DNA from: Siniperca chuatsi
Taxonomy: Eukaryota; Chordata; Actinopteri; Centrarchiformes; Sinipercidae
NCBI RefSeq assembly: GCF_020085105.1
Contig: NC_058051.1
Location: 18,755,455-18,819,454, forward strand
Direction of reading: 5' to 3'
DNA length: 64,000 nucleotides
Numbering within the stretch: the first letter of the stretch is position 1; every line of letters starts with the position of its first letter. Shown here piece after piece: positions 22,986 through 60,258 of this stretch. Both the position numbers and the translations under genes were made by a program. Under the pieces are notes generated by a model. The model saw only the letters and a list, made by a program, of their open reading frames with translations, made no database searches and had not been told where the DNA came from.

Positions 22986-24700
22986 CCGGGCCCTTTTAAT
23001 GACAAGACAAAGCGACCATAAGTCAGTTTTGCATCTATGAAGCCAGTGAGGCTTGGCAGACTTTTCCACAATATCAGAGGCTGTATACGAAATGAAAATT
23101 GCACAAAAAAAACATCCCAAATATCTTCTCCTTTCATCAAATCTGTCTTGCATCATATTATGTCTCTCAAGCCATTGCTTGGATAGCCACATTTACTTAA
23201 TACATAAGTCAGTTTCATTAGGAAAGTTGATTGGTGGATTTTAATATAGTATTCTGGTGCATTAGTTTTCTCTCAATTAATTTAATACATAAATAACAAA
23301 TACATATGAATTAAACAGAGTGAATTTCATTCTCTATTAAATTGCGCCTTAAAGAATATATCACTTGCTTACCTGCCTTCCATTTAGGTTTACTAGGCAT
23401 CTGCCCCGGTTGCAGGTCAGTGTTATTTTGTTAGAAACCATATCACAATATTCATCTGTGAATGTGTTCCTGAGGGAAGTTTTTGTGAGATAATTTGTCT
23501 GTTCTGTTCTTCAGTTTTGTTTCCAGAGTTTATCATGAAATGTTATTTAATAAGAGTTTGCCACACCTACTGCACATGCAGGACTGTTCTTGACTGTACA
23601 AAATGATGGCTTGTCACACTGGCTGTGGGAGGCCAGTCCTTCAGGTCAATTCAAATTTAGGTCTTTGATGAACTTTTGTGTCCTTTTTGGCAACTTTTGA
23701 ACTTTGTATCCTCACAACTCAAAAGTATTTACTGTAATTGTCTGAGAGAATTTATTTGAGTGTTATTTATTAACACCATTTTGGAGATTTAAGATTTAAA
23801 GGAATGCATATTTATTACAGCTTGATGTTGCACTGAGTCTGTTGATGTATTTTATTGTATTTGTTCTATGTTGTGAAATATATGAAGCAATGTTTTATTA
23901 GTGGTGTTGTGAGTGTGATCATTAATGCAAACCTGTTGATATAGACCAAGTCCACTAGATGTCGCCCAACGTCAAATACAGCTCTACAATTTCTGTGTGT
24001 TAAATATGAGCTAGTTCAGAAATGGTTCTGCTGCACTAGCATCCTGTCAGCACCAGTTCCCAAAGGTCCACTCTATCAGGAAGCATATGTGTAAATGAGA
24101 GCAGTTAAAAATCCCCATTTTTCAATGGCATCTGCACCTTCAGTACGGACACTGGCTGTAGAAAGAGACATTCTTTAAACCACCATCATACTCATGTGAG
24201 TTTTTATTCCCCCACAGCCACAGTGCTAGCGAGTTAGGGTTAGGCATCCTTCACTGGTGGGAAGGGTGGTGGTGAAGATTATAGAGACTACAACAAGAGG
24301 GGGCCAGAAAGTTCCATTAGGATCTGTTTGCCAAGGCTAATCATGTGGGCACCAGAAATCCTAGCTGCACCCTTATGCGAGCACAGTAGTCCCACTGAAG
24401 GTGGAAAAAATCATATCTGTACAAAACACTCAGAAACGTTTTAAGATAACTCTAGCTGAAAAGGTAACAGTAAATTTGTTTGGGGGCCGCCCCTCTGTGC
24501 CCGTGGGGCTCCCTGCACCCCAAATTGGGAACCCTCCACGCGGTCCCGTCCATCAAGAGGTATAGAGCAAATAACCAGAGCAAAACGCCACCAGAAAGCG
24601 CTATGGGGCATTTATCTGCAGTTATTTGTGTGTTTTCAGGTCAAGGACGTATGCAGTGTAATAAACCCATCCTTGTGACTCTTCTCATTTTGACTGAGTG
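22986..24700 (+). other. p4htm 3' untranslated region and intergenic DNA
   Basis: AT-rich sequence after the p4htm stop codon. No AATAAA signal can be picked with confidence. No other gene is visible before the CpG-rich promoter region of the transporter gene. Confidence 0.4.
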
Positions 24701-25315
24701 GTGCTGCTGATGCTGTGCGCACCGCACTGGGCTGCTTCAGCCAATCACGTCAGCCGGCGGCGGGAGGAGGCGGAGTGGGGGCGCCGTCCGTCACAGCTAA
24801 CTGACCGTGGAGCAGATCACATTCTTCGTCTGTCGTGTCGAACCGCTGCATCACGTAACGTTACAGGTTCTTGGACTTCTGACTGGGCTGTTTAAACAAA
24901 ACATCTTCACCCTAAGGCGCAGTATAATTTTCATTTAACTGTTATCCATGAGATTCTTCAGGCTTACCTTCAAGTGCTTCGTCGACTGCTTTTGAATTTT
25001 CTTTGTCAACGGCTGAACTGACTGCGGCGCCTTGTGAAATTTTCCATCTCTTGGCTGAGCTGAGGGGTTCCAACGTCTGATAATCATAAAAACTGCGATT
25101 TATTAATTTCAAGAAGGCGAAATAACAAACTCAGAAAATCAAAAAGACAACTGGAGCACCGGATACTGTGGCTACATCTCTGTCTGCCTCTCTGAGCCCG
25201 CCGGGTACCTTTTTAGCCAGGCTCATTTATAAAACTTCAACAGCCCCAGGCTAAACCATCAGCCAGCGTTGCTTTTTGAAAAATACAATTTATTTTTGTG
25301 CCGCTACCGAACAAC
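24701..25315 (+). promoter_or_regulatory. CpG-rich promoter and 5' untranslated region of slc6a8
   Basis: GC- and CpG-rich sequence with a CCAAT box at 24741 immediately followed by a CRE-like CACGTCAG (24746-24753) and GC-rich boxes (GGCGGCGGGAGGAGGCGGAG). This fits a TATA-less promoter for the transporter gene, whose start codon follows at 25316. Confidence 0.5.
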
Positions 25316-39198
<13,883 letters not shown>

Positions 39199-39849
39199 TG
39201 AGCTGAGCCCTACAGAACACAGAGCCAAGGTCAACCTTGACATCAGCACACACAAACACAAAATACAGATGCACGCCGGCCTGGTAAGAGAAAAGCGCAG
39301 ATTGGTTACACACCCCACAGATCTAAAGCTACGGAAAAGCCCTGGACAAATGGACCAAAGATTAGATGGGAGAAGAACTGAAACACACCGACACGCATAC
39401 AGTCATCACATGCTGATATACCCTCTGCTCTGCTTTCTGACTCTACCTCGCTGACTCTCTCCTCTCTTTCTGCTCCCGCCTTTGTGCTGTCCCGTCCCGT
39501 CTCGTTCTGTGAGTGCGATGTGTCTGGTGTAGTTGTGGTATCTTCCCTTTTTGTGCCTGTCTGTCAGAGCCTCATCCGTCCCAACATGTCATGTCATTTT
39601 GTGCTGAATGAGCAGAAACTTAAAAGATTCTGATAAAACTATCTAAATGAAAGACCTTATATCTGCTGCTGATATGCCATTGTCTGAATGTGTGTGTGTG
39701 TGTGTGTGTGTACATGCACTGTCCCTGTGTATCTGTACATGTGTGTCTGGGCGTGTGCATGTGGTGTCTTCATTTACATGTAACATTGCATTTGGCCATT
39801 GTTTTCTGCCGACTGTATTCTCTTAATTAACTGTACAAAAATAACTTCC

Positions 39850-39855
<6 letters not shown>

Positions 39856-39889
<34 letters not shown>

Positions 39890-39897
39890 GATAATGC
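39856..39897 (+). repeat. A42 homopolymer
   Basis: Forty-two consecutive A residues about 660 bp after the slc6a8 stop codon, with no AATAAA just upstream. Confidence 0.95.
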
Positions 39898-40107
39898 ATC
39901 ACCTCTTCCAGCTGTGTGTTATGAACTAACGTAAGTATCCAGTGTATTGTAGGGTCTGTGAATCAGTGTTAACAATATTTGGAGGGGATGATGATCAGTA
40001 TTTCCACCTTAAGAGAAGGAGAGAAACTTTGGAGTGAATTGTGCAAAGAGCAGGAGACTGGTTTGTGGGGAGGGGAAAGAGACTTGATGCCATGTTAGGA
40101 AAGAAGC

Positions 40108-40113
40108 AATAAA
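40108..40113 (+). terminator. Candidate polyadenylation signal for slc6a8
   Basis: AATAAA in AAGAAGCAATAAATGACC, about 0.9 kb after the stop codon, followed within 30-50 bases by GT-rich sequence. A reasonable but unproven 3' end. Confidence 0.35.
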
Positions 40114-41081
40114 TGACCAGATAAAGATGGATGCAATGTGTTTTTATGACTCTTTATTTACATGGTCTAATTCATCCTTCAAAACATACTACATATAGAT
40201 ATGTACAAAAAGTATTCTGGTTCTACCACATTAAATGTGGTACACCTTTATGCTTTACTGTATAAAAATAAACGAATTAGATAGTCAAACATTTCACAGA
40301 CAACTGGAAGTGTAAGCAGTCAGGTCGAACAAGGGTGACTGATAAGCATTCTCAAGGAAATATGTGTGTTCTGTAATTTACAACACTTGACATTGTTTAC
40401 GGTGGAGTGGTTAATTTAAGAAACCAATAATTTCAGGATCCCTGACACACATATCAGTGTTTTCTGCAGTTTCATTATTTATTTGTGGTGGTTGGCCCGT
40501 GAAGTGGGAAGCCCTGACAACCCACTAAGAGTTGCCTGAGAAACACTCAAAAGATAATATGATTAGGAAAACCATTTTCCAATTTATATAATTGCACATA
40601 TGAACTCTGGACCTTTCTTGCAGACCTTTTAAACATCCTACATCTTCCCACATATGTTTTTGAAAAGTAAAAAATAATGAAAAACACATTATTATTTTTA
40701 TGGTTGGCAGCAAATATCTTTGGGTGGGCTATCCAAATCAATACAATACATGGGAAACATATAGCATATACTACAGTACAGTATTTAGCTTTTGATAGTT
40801 ATGATAGCAAATGATAACATGACACTGGATCCCAAAAACAGAAAGGAGCTCGACATGTCAGAGGAATCAGACATGTTAATACTGAATACACCCACATTGT
40901 GTTTAAAAGCTGCTGCTCTTTTTAAACGTAACACCTATTACACCATATCTGGAGTTCAGCTCATTCTTGCAGGCTTTTGGAGCAAAGGAGTGGTAATGTA
41001 AGGATTGAGAACCCACCCCAGAGGGAATGTCCATATCAATGACAAATTTACATTTTATTGATTCTTGTGGAAGACATTTGG

Positions 41082-41113
41082 ACCAATGCAGTTGGAGGGC
41101 CAACTGCATTGGT
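41082..41113. other. Perfect 14-bp hairpin
   Basis: ACCAATGCAGTTGG, loop AGGG, then CCAACTGCATTGGT. It lies about 435 bp beyond the SLC26 stop codon (on the minus strand), so it may sit in that gene's 3' untranslated region. Confidence 0.7.
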
Positions 41114-41547
41114 TCAAGAATATAGATTAACAGACAGACATATGAATGCACATTGTGGCTCGTCTGTTCAGTTTCCCCTTACAGTCAACCTTTCACTCAC
41201 TCTCTACTCTCACACAGGCTATAAATACAGACTCCTATTAGTCCAGTGTTACATTCTCCCACTCAACCCCCGCCCTTCTCTTTCTCTCACACACACACCA
41301 CAGAGCGAGAGAGCTGCAATGACGTATTGCTGGCTATCTCATTAGACGATATCATAAAAAGCCTGTTGCCACAGCAACGGCTCCCTGTATTTCCATGGCA
41401 ACCAGCCGCCATGTCAAGGTGGTGCATTCTCCCTACTGAAGGGGGAGGAGACAATGAAGACCAATGGTGAGAAATGGAACAGCCAGCAGTCTAAGAAGAG
41501 GAGGAGGAAGAAGATGGCGAGAGTTGGAACAGTCTGACCCCTGCTGG

Positions 41548-51694
<10,147 letters not shown>

Positions 51695-52707
51695 GTCTCT
51701 TTGACCAAATTCAGCAGACCTCCGCAAAGCCAGTGTCGATTTGAGCTCCTCCTTTTATGCCTGACAGTCTTCTTAAATGGAAATGACAGTTGTAGTCGTA
51801 CGACAAAAGACAAACACTGTGTAGTGAGAGTGAAGCCTCCTCATGGTGCTATACTGATTGACAGTGCTTGTTTTTGGACTGTGGGAGTGACTGATCCTTT
51901 CCTGTCCTTATAAGAGAACAACCAACACCCCATATGTCCCTGTTCTGCATACACACACCTGAGGTAATGCGTGTCTTTGTAAATGTCACCCTATAGTGTT
52001 TAACTTAGTGAAAAATACAGATGAAAGGTAGAACTTTGGTAAACTCTGTAACTGTAACAAACTGTCAAAACTAGTAAAATGTGACACTGAGAAACATTCT
52101 GAAACACTGTAACTGACAAACATTGTTTAATACATATGGAAAATCACACACTCTGACAATTATTTAGTTCTATGTTATAGATTAAAGTTTGTATTGTAGT
52201 TTTTTTTTATAAAGCACACACATCACTCGCTTGTGGAACAGACAGTATGCTGGTTTGGTTTGTGTGTATGCGCCAGACTGACTGAAACATCTTATCTTTA
52301 TGGCTGCCTAACTTTCCTCATTCAGGAGATAAAATAACAACATTTTTATTGTCAGCAGTAAAGTCGTGATACATTGCGCTACTGGCATTGCCCAATATAC
52401 TTTATGGAATTTGGCAGTCCAAAAAAGCCCCCCTTTTTTTTCAAAGATTGTTCACATAAACCCAAAATAACTGTATCAGTAAGTTTTTTTATTTAATTTA
52501 ATTAAAACCTTTTTCCTTTACTAGATCAAATGGTTCACTCTCTCTCATACCTGACTTTACTGTTTAAGTGGCATCTGTAATGCCTTAACATTTTGTCTTC
52601 TTGTTTTCTGCGAATAAAGAGACCACCCGACATCAAGCAACCTTCTCCTGCCATCATGAGTCAACATACAGTAAGTATTATGTACAACAGTTATTCTGAT
52701 TGCAGGG

Positions 52708-52834
<127 letters not shown>

Positions 52835-54244
52835 ACATATCAGGTCACTTTCTCTCACATGTTAAGTGTCAGTACTAAACAGAAAAAATCTTCTTACTAG
52901 ACGCTGAAAATCAGAAACAGAAAAAGAGATGAAATGATTAACACATTCTCATTTTAAGAGTATCATATACAGTACGTATATATGTCTCTCTATATACATT
53001 CTAGCTTTAAAAAGGGCCCGATATATCACTTTAGCTACAAAACTTGTTCAATAAAAGCCAATTTACCTTTGAACTAGATAACCGTATAACACAAATTCAT
53101 CAGTCACAATACTGACAGGGCTCTTTCAAATCATCTATTTTATGTTTGTGTTGAGCTGGTTAACGTTTAATAGGGTCTTTGTCAACATGGCTTCATTATT
53201 GATTGAGGTTTACTTGTTATCCAGTCTGCATGAAAAGGAGCAGCACATACTCAAAAGTGGACAGAGAGGTGGTGAATGTTTGAGACAAGCAGGTTTAAGC
53301 AGGATAAACTTTTTAAGAGTCCACCAGTGGCTGGAGATAACCCTGTACTGAGATTTATGTCACACCAATAACCTGTCCAGGAAGAAGACACACCTCCTGT
53401 CACAACTGGACCTTTGACAGATTCTACAAAATGATTATGTGCTTTGTATTTGTCCAAAGACACCCATAAAATGTACCACTAACCGCATGCTTTCTGCGAT
53501 TATTTCTTAGTGTTTTTAACAAAGGTGCATGAAGCTGCTGAGTCACAGTCAGTAGCAAACAACTATAAAATCTGCTTTCAAGCACACTGTAACTTCGGGT
53601 GTGTTTTAAAGTGGAATAATTCCCCGAGAAAGTATAACTGATTCCAGGTAGTGTTTTGTTGAACACATGGGGAAAGGTTTGCATTCTTGACTGCAGTCTT
53701 ATCAGTCAGTGGTACTGGGTGGGTTTATCCAAGGTTAAGACCCATCATATAATTTCTTCATCTTCTATGTAAAGCCCTATATTGTAGGTGGATTGACCTG
53801 GATATGGTCCTATGCTCTCTATGTTGCCATAATAGTTCCTGTGTGCTAACTATACTTTGGGTACTCCTGGACAAGCCCTCCTTTCTGTACATAATGCAAT
53901 AGCTATATGTTTATACTGTTCATTTTTGTTTTGCATTGCTATCTTTTATGGCTGTATGTCCACGTGTTTTTTCATGTGCGTTGTTCTTGGAAGTGTGTGT
54001 ATGAGAGCGACTGCAAATTACTGTACTGTTCATACAAACTTGGCCAATAAAGTTAGTTCTATGTCTGATTCTGATGAATGCTATTTCCCATTATGTGAAC
54101 AATGTCTTGGATGTTTTTGTAAGCCAGCATGTCAAAATGTTGTTTTTAGTTGTTTTTGTGCATATACACATGTGTGTAATACAGATATGTAGTTATATAC
54201 GTGGATGCATAGGTGTGTGTATACATGTATACAGTATAATGTTT

Positions 54245-54420
54245 ATATTAGAAATAGAAGAAGTATTAAGATATTTTTTCTTAAGGAGAAGTACCAGTGC
54301 AACAATGTAAAAATACTCTATTAGTAAAAGTATTTTAATCAAAAATCTACTAAAGCAAAAAATATTATCAGTAAAATGTACTTAAAGTATCTATCTTAAA
54401 GAAGTAAAAGTACTTGTTCT
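54245..54420. repeat. Diverged ACTTAAGTA-type element fragment
   Basis: AAAATGTACTTAAAGTATC and GAAGTAAAAGTACTTGTTCT resemble the element at 10033-10322. The boundaries are unclear. Confidence 0.45.
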
Positions 54421-55703
54421 GCAGATGGCCTCTGTGACTGATATATTATCATGACATTGCTAGATTGCTAATGCTGATGCATTCATTTGTAAGGAGCATT
54501 TTACTTTTGCAGCTGGTGGAGGTGGAGATAGTTTTAACTACTTTATATATATTTAGGTAGTTTAGTCCAGTGTCTCCCAACCAAGGGGTCGGTGAGATGA
54601 TTAACAGGGTAGAAAATAGAAATTTCTGCGACATAATTTGAATTTTTGGATCTCTCTCTAATTTTTGCAGTGTTTGTAAAATAATGGATACTTTAACCTC
54701 TTTTCACTTAAAAAAAATTACAGAAGACTGGTAGACTGTTTGTCTAGCCACTTCTAGAAACCTGAACAGACCAACAGCAACACTAGCACTTGCTGGTCTA
54801 TTTTAAACCTTTTTACCAGTGAGCATGCTATTGCCCCCACTCACAGGCAGCAAATGGCGCAGAACACAAGACAGACCTGCTAGCAAACAAAAATACAACA
54901 ACCTGTGAAGAATAGTTTAAGAAATCAAAGCTGATGTCATCTCAGTTCAGAAACTTCTGAATTCTGGATAGCTTTAGGACACAACTGGTATGATAGCTGT
55001 TTTGTTTTGCATGTGCTTAGCTAAAGTAATGCTAACATGCTACTGCTCATACTCTGCACTGGCTGTGCATGTCTGCCTGGAGTGAGGTGACCTGTGTATG
55101 TTTAGCACACCCACTGACAGTGTCAATATTGTCTCAATAAGTGTGTGAGTTGCTGGGCCAGCTGCTTAGAGGCAGAACCAGTTTAAAAAACTGGTCAACA
55201 TGGAGAAGAAAGGCCCCAAATACAGCAAGGCCATTCAGTACCTCTCCAAATGTTCCTAACACTATATGAGAGGCTCCTACTGTTTGTCCTTAAAAGTAAT
55301 GTTGCCAATGTCATACATTAGCCTATAATTAAATAATACAAAATACTAGAGATATTATTCATTATTCAAATAGTTTGAGCTCAAATTGCAAATCACACAA
55401 AGAGTACAACAAAATAATCAATGGAAACACAGTGTTTAGCTGTATTAGTTTTTTGATCACATGATAAACCTCAGAATGAAATGGATTTTCATCATCTGGA
55501 TTTATGTGTGATTAAAAATCTGGAATTGATATATTGCTACTGGTGTTGTTGTATTCAGATTGAGATTGGCACAAGTGTGTGTGTGAACCAAACTAGCCCC
55601 TCATTTTCTGTCATATTCTCTTATGTGTATTTGGCACTACTCTGCCACACGGTCTTTCTCTCTGTGCTGCCTAAAGTGGTAAAGACATCCAAAGCAGTGG
55701 TCT

Positions 55704-58700
55704 ATGGATGCACCAGTGCTGGACTCTGCTCAGGCAGAGCATGGCTCACTTCTGCTCAGGCAGCTGGAGAGGATGAGAGCCGCTGAGGAGCTCACTGATG
55801 TGGTGCTGCTGGCAGAGGGGATTCCCTTTTCTTGCCACAAGGTGGTACTGTCTGCATTCAGCCCTTACTTCCAGGTAAAGTAGCCGTGCACAGTTACTGA
55901 AAGTTACCGATATAGGAAAATACAAGATGATGCAACCTGTGTTTTGCAGAACTGTTAAAAGCAAATCTGTTGATGATGCTATGAGACTGTAACTGTTTCA
56001 TGTTCAATTATTTTGAGTCCAATTTGTCCAGGCCATGTTTACATGTGGTCTGAAGGAGACCCGGGGAGGAGAGGTGCCTCTCAGAGACACTCCTGCACAG
56101 AGCCTGGAGCTGCTACTGGACTACATGTACCGAGCTGAACTTCCGCTTTCCAACAACAACATCCAGGGAGTGGCTGCTGCTGCCTTCCTGCTCCATGTAG
56201 ATGGAGCCTTCAGGTGGGGTTAAGACACTGGGAATTGATCATTGTTCAAATAAACTAACATCAATAGGACTTGTACAGAGTTCATTTATGGTATAATGTT
56301 AGGACATTAGAGGCATTAGAGGCATCATCCTACCTGTTATCCTACTTTTAACTGCATCTGCGAAATGCAGTAGAAAGATGTGCCGGTATAGGTTAGAGGG
56401 AAGTGAATTATGTTTGAAGTACTGGCAATATCTTGTTGTTACTGCTTCAGGTTGTGTCAGAGACACATGGAGGCCGGTATGGACCCCTCCAACTGTGTCG
56501 GTCTGTACCACTGGGCCAGAGACCTGGGGGCCACCGGGCTGGCTGACTGCGCCTTGAGATACCTCTACCAACACTTTGCACAGGTGGGGCATTTAGTATT
56601 AGTAGTGTCAAATATTCTCTCAGAGCCATAAATAGTTATTCCTGGCTCCAAGATAAAATATGTTATATGGTCTCATTTATAAAAATAACTGCCTTATAAT
56701 GTATTTATATATGTTTATAAATGTCTATGTATAGGCCCCTTAGGACCAACTTATTTTAAGGGCTCATTCAATTCTTTGATTATTCTCTTTATTTATTATG
56801 ATGATTGATGATGATGATGATTCTCATAATTAAGCTGCATAACATGTTTTTATTAATGCAAAACGAGAGAGAGACACAACATACAACAATATGAAACATA
56901 AGATGAAAAGACTATAGCAAAAAAACAGAAAACAACAGCAGCTTCATAACATTTTTCCAGCCTTGCCCATCCCTCTGTTTTGTTAGCTACTTAATGCTGC
57001 AACTAGGGGGTAGAAGTCACTTGCATTGCTTTTGCAGTGAGGCACAGGTGTTGGGATGCTTTGGATTTACAGTGTTGATATGGTTTAGATTTTTCACTTC
57101 AACACTCTTTCCTATCATCCTCTATATATTGTTTTTCTTTAACTCAGTCGTTGCCATTGCCCCCCCCCCATTATCTTCCTGTCTTGAGGTTTGTGAGGAA
57201 GAAGAAGTGTTGGAGCTGGATGCCCAAAGTCTTGGGGACCTGCTAGGTTCAGATGACCTCAACATATCACAGGAGCAGGTTGTGCTGGAGCTGGTGCTGC
57301 GTTGGGTGGAGAGGCGAAGGGGGGACTCGCAGAGTGAAGCCCAGGCTGTGGCGTTACTCAGACGTGTCCGGCTTGAGCTTGTGGACCCTGGATTCCTACG
57401 TAAAGCCAGGAGGAGAAACCCGGTGAGAGAGGAAAGGGAGGGAAGGGCCATGTAATAAGTCTAGACTCCTTATCCACATTTATCAAAAGATTATTAGATT
57501 GACAGACTACAACGGCTAATGATTAATCTTCCAGGTATTGCTGCGGGATGCTGAGTGCTTTGGGATGATTGATGCTGCTCTCCAGACCTCGGGTCTGTGC
57601 GAGACGTCAGCTCCACCTCGGCCGGCCCTTCGTTACGGCATGAAGACCACCGACCTGCTACTCTGCTTGGGTGGGGTGAATGAGGAGGGAGTGCCTGCCC
57701 ACCGTGGAGGACTTGCTGACCTCAGTTTTTGCTTTGCCCCCCATGGTAGAAGGACTTACTACATCCCTTCTCCATTGAGGGGCTGTGGAGGTATGGGGCA
57801 GATCACAGCTGGGGCAGTGACACGAGACAACAACATCTTAGTGGCCATAGAGGCAGAAGACCAACACAGGATGAAGAGGGTGGATTTCTACAGGTGTTTA
57901 TGTGTGCTCATATATAAGAAATCTATATTTTTGAATGACGCTGCATTCAACACCAGATGTGCTTGTTGTTCCAGGTACGATAATTCGGAGCAGAACAGCT
58001 GGGTGGAGCTGTGCTCAGCAGCATACAGGGACATGTATGCTTTAGGGATGCTAGGTGATGCCCTGTACATGATAGGCGGTCAGATGAAAGTACGTAATCA
58101 CTACATCATCACAGACAGTGTGGAGAGATGGTCGCTGAAGAGAGGAGGCAGCTGGCTCAGCTTCGCCCCTCTGCCTCTCCCCTTAGCCTGCCACTGTGCT
58201 GTCAGCCTGAAGGAGTATCTCTATGTGCTGGGGGGCTGGACACCACAGGTACTCAGACCTGGCAACAAATACCTTGCATGTCAATATTAACTGTGCAGGC
58301 GATGGGTGTACTGACGTCCTTGAGCAAGAGGGCAATGGTTCATTATTAGGTGCAGGTGTTGACAACTGAAAACAGACTTTCCACACAGGTGTCAATAAAG
58401 GCTCATTTAAAGGCCGTGAAAACCTAATTTCTCACACGCCCTCTTACTATAAACGATTCCAAAATAAACACAATTTTCTGACAAAGTAGGAATAGTTTAA
58501 CTTCACATATTTCCGCACACCACTCAGGATTTAGCAATATTTGAATGAAAATGTGATGATAGTTACGAGGTTGTTGCTTATGTTGCCAGCCCTGTCAATC
58601 ATATTTGATCATTCCACACCCATACAGTCCAGATGAGTTTTTAGGTGTTAAACTCAATAAGTAGTATTAGTAAGTTTTCAATGTTACAGACAAATACTTT

Positions 58701-60258
58701 TCAGGGGCTGTAAATCTACCATGTGTAGGAATTTGAAAATTCCAGACTTTGGCGCCCTCTAGCAGGCCAGGAATATATTGTCAGCGTAGGCCAATCTCCA
58801 CACATTCACAACAAAACATGTATACTGTACCCATTCTGTCGAATAATTTTTTCTGTTTACTGTTTATGCCAGTAAGATATTTTTTTGTTTTATTACTACA
58901 AACAAAATTGCTTTAAAAACATAAAAAATTGTTAAAAACAGCCACATGTTTTCATTTTCACTTCCATAATTAAGGCTACAGGAATAAATATTCATACATA
59001 CAGTTTTTGTGCACTTTTGGAGTGCTTGAGTTGTACCTGGCATTTCCTCAGTGACTGTGTCTGCCCCGCGTTGTTTTTGTGTAGATTTACCCATTTCATT
59101 TAACACTGGCCTGACACAGTCAGGCAAATAAGACACTGTAACACTATCGCCCAGGTCAGACCCAGGGACCCTGAGATGAATGGGCTGAAAGACTGCAACA
59201 TCTCAGTTATCTACAACAAAACCTTATGCAGAATAATTTGAAATTTGTTATAATCACATAAAAATCCTACACATAGTGACTTTAAACCAACTCAATGATT
59301 TAAAGTCAGATGGTGAAAGATTTAGTGTAATGTAATGTCTTCTCAATGTTTCCCCTCTGCTGCTTCTCATTTCTCAGTCTCCCAGTCTTTTTCTTCCTCC
59401 TTCTGTGCAACTCTCTCCTCTACTCCCTCAGTACCAGCCAGATGATGAGCCTGACAAGCTGAGTAACCGTGTGTTTCAGTTTGACCCTGGCAAGGACGAA
59501 TGGACAGAGCGCGCCAGGATGAAGTCCTCCAGGTACCGCTGTGGCACAGCTGTCCTCGGTGGAGAAATCTACATACTAGGTCAGACAACAAGACAGACTT
59601 GCAACTGTATTCCTATGTATTTATTCTGTATGAGAAATAAATGGAGCCAGATGATGTGTGTGTGTGTTCTTCAGGTGGTATAGGATGTGATGGAGAGGAC
59701 CGTGGACAATCACGTCGCTGTCTGAGCTCTGTGGAGATCTATAACCCAGACACAGACACCTGGAGGGCAGGGCCCACCTTGCCCACATCTTTACTCTCCC
59801 TCCGAACCAACGCCTCTAGTATAGGAGTAGTGGAGGGCAAGATCTACCTCTGTGGATACTACAAGGGGGCTGGTTAGTTAGCGAATGCCTGTCAGTAATT
59901 TTTTAACTGATTGTTTTGCGTGGTTCTCCCTAATAAGTTTAACTTCATGGTGAAATGGCTTTGCTTGCTGAAATGCCTCCTGTTGCACAAAAAAGGCACA
60001 CTTTGGGTCTGCATCAGAGTTAGGGAATGCAAGCTAACTGATGAGGCAGTATCTCTGGAAATTAGATTTTGGTCAGCCTTAACTTACATACTTTCTCTCA
60101 TGACTGCAGGCCGTCATGAGATCATCACCAAGGAGATTTTGGAATTGGACCCTGCAGACAATGTGTGGACGGTGGTGGAAAGACGAGCAGCCATGCATGA
60201 CAGCTATGATGTCTGTCTGGTGGCTAACCTCAATCCTCGAGACCTCTTCACACCCTAA
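55704..60258 (+). CDS. kbtbd12: Kelch repeat and BTB domain-containing protein 12, nine coding exons, 615 residues
   Basis: Predicted substrate adaptor of a Cullin-3 ubiquitin ligase (family inference). Exons: 55704-55874, 56032-56213, 56451-56583, 57189-57422, 57535-57893, 57975-58248, 59432-59579, 59675-59872, 60110-60258; phases fit throughout. The BTB domain starts near residue 30 (LTDVVLLAEGIPFSCHKVVL). The BACK domain includes SDDLNISQEQVVLELVLRWV and VRLELVDPGFLRKARRRNP. Kelch repeats follow, with LYMIGGQMKVRNHYIIT, YVLGGWTPQ and the C-terminal MHDSYDVCLVANLNPRDLF, all close to human KBTBD12 (623 residues). The start ATG at 55704 gives the expected short leader; the following ATG-containing frames are not in phase. 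The 81-bp intron 57894-57974 is in frame and stop-free. It is transcribed away from the SLC26 gene. Confidence 0.93.

Larger units (their letters stand above)
39199..41547. other. Convergent 3' region between slc6a8 and the SLC26 gene
   Basis: The first several hundred bases are probably the slc6a8 3' untranslated region, with a short (GT)n run near 39690. A run of 42 A residues lies at 39856-39897. The rest is AT-rich up to the last exon of the leftward SLC26 gene. No further gene is seen. Confidence 0.45.
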
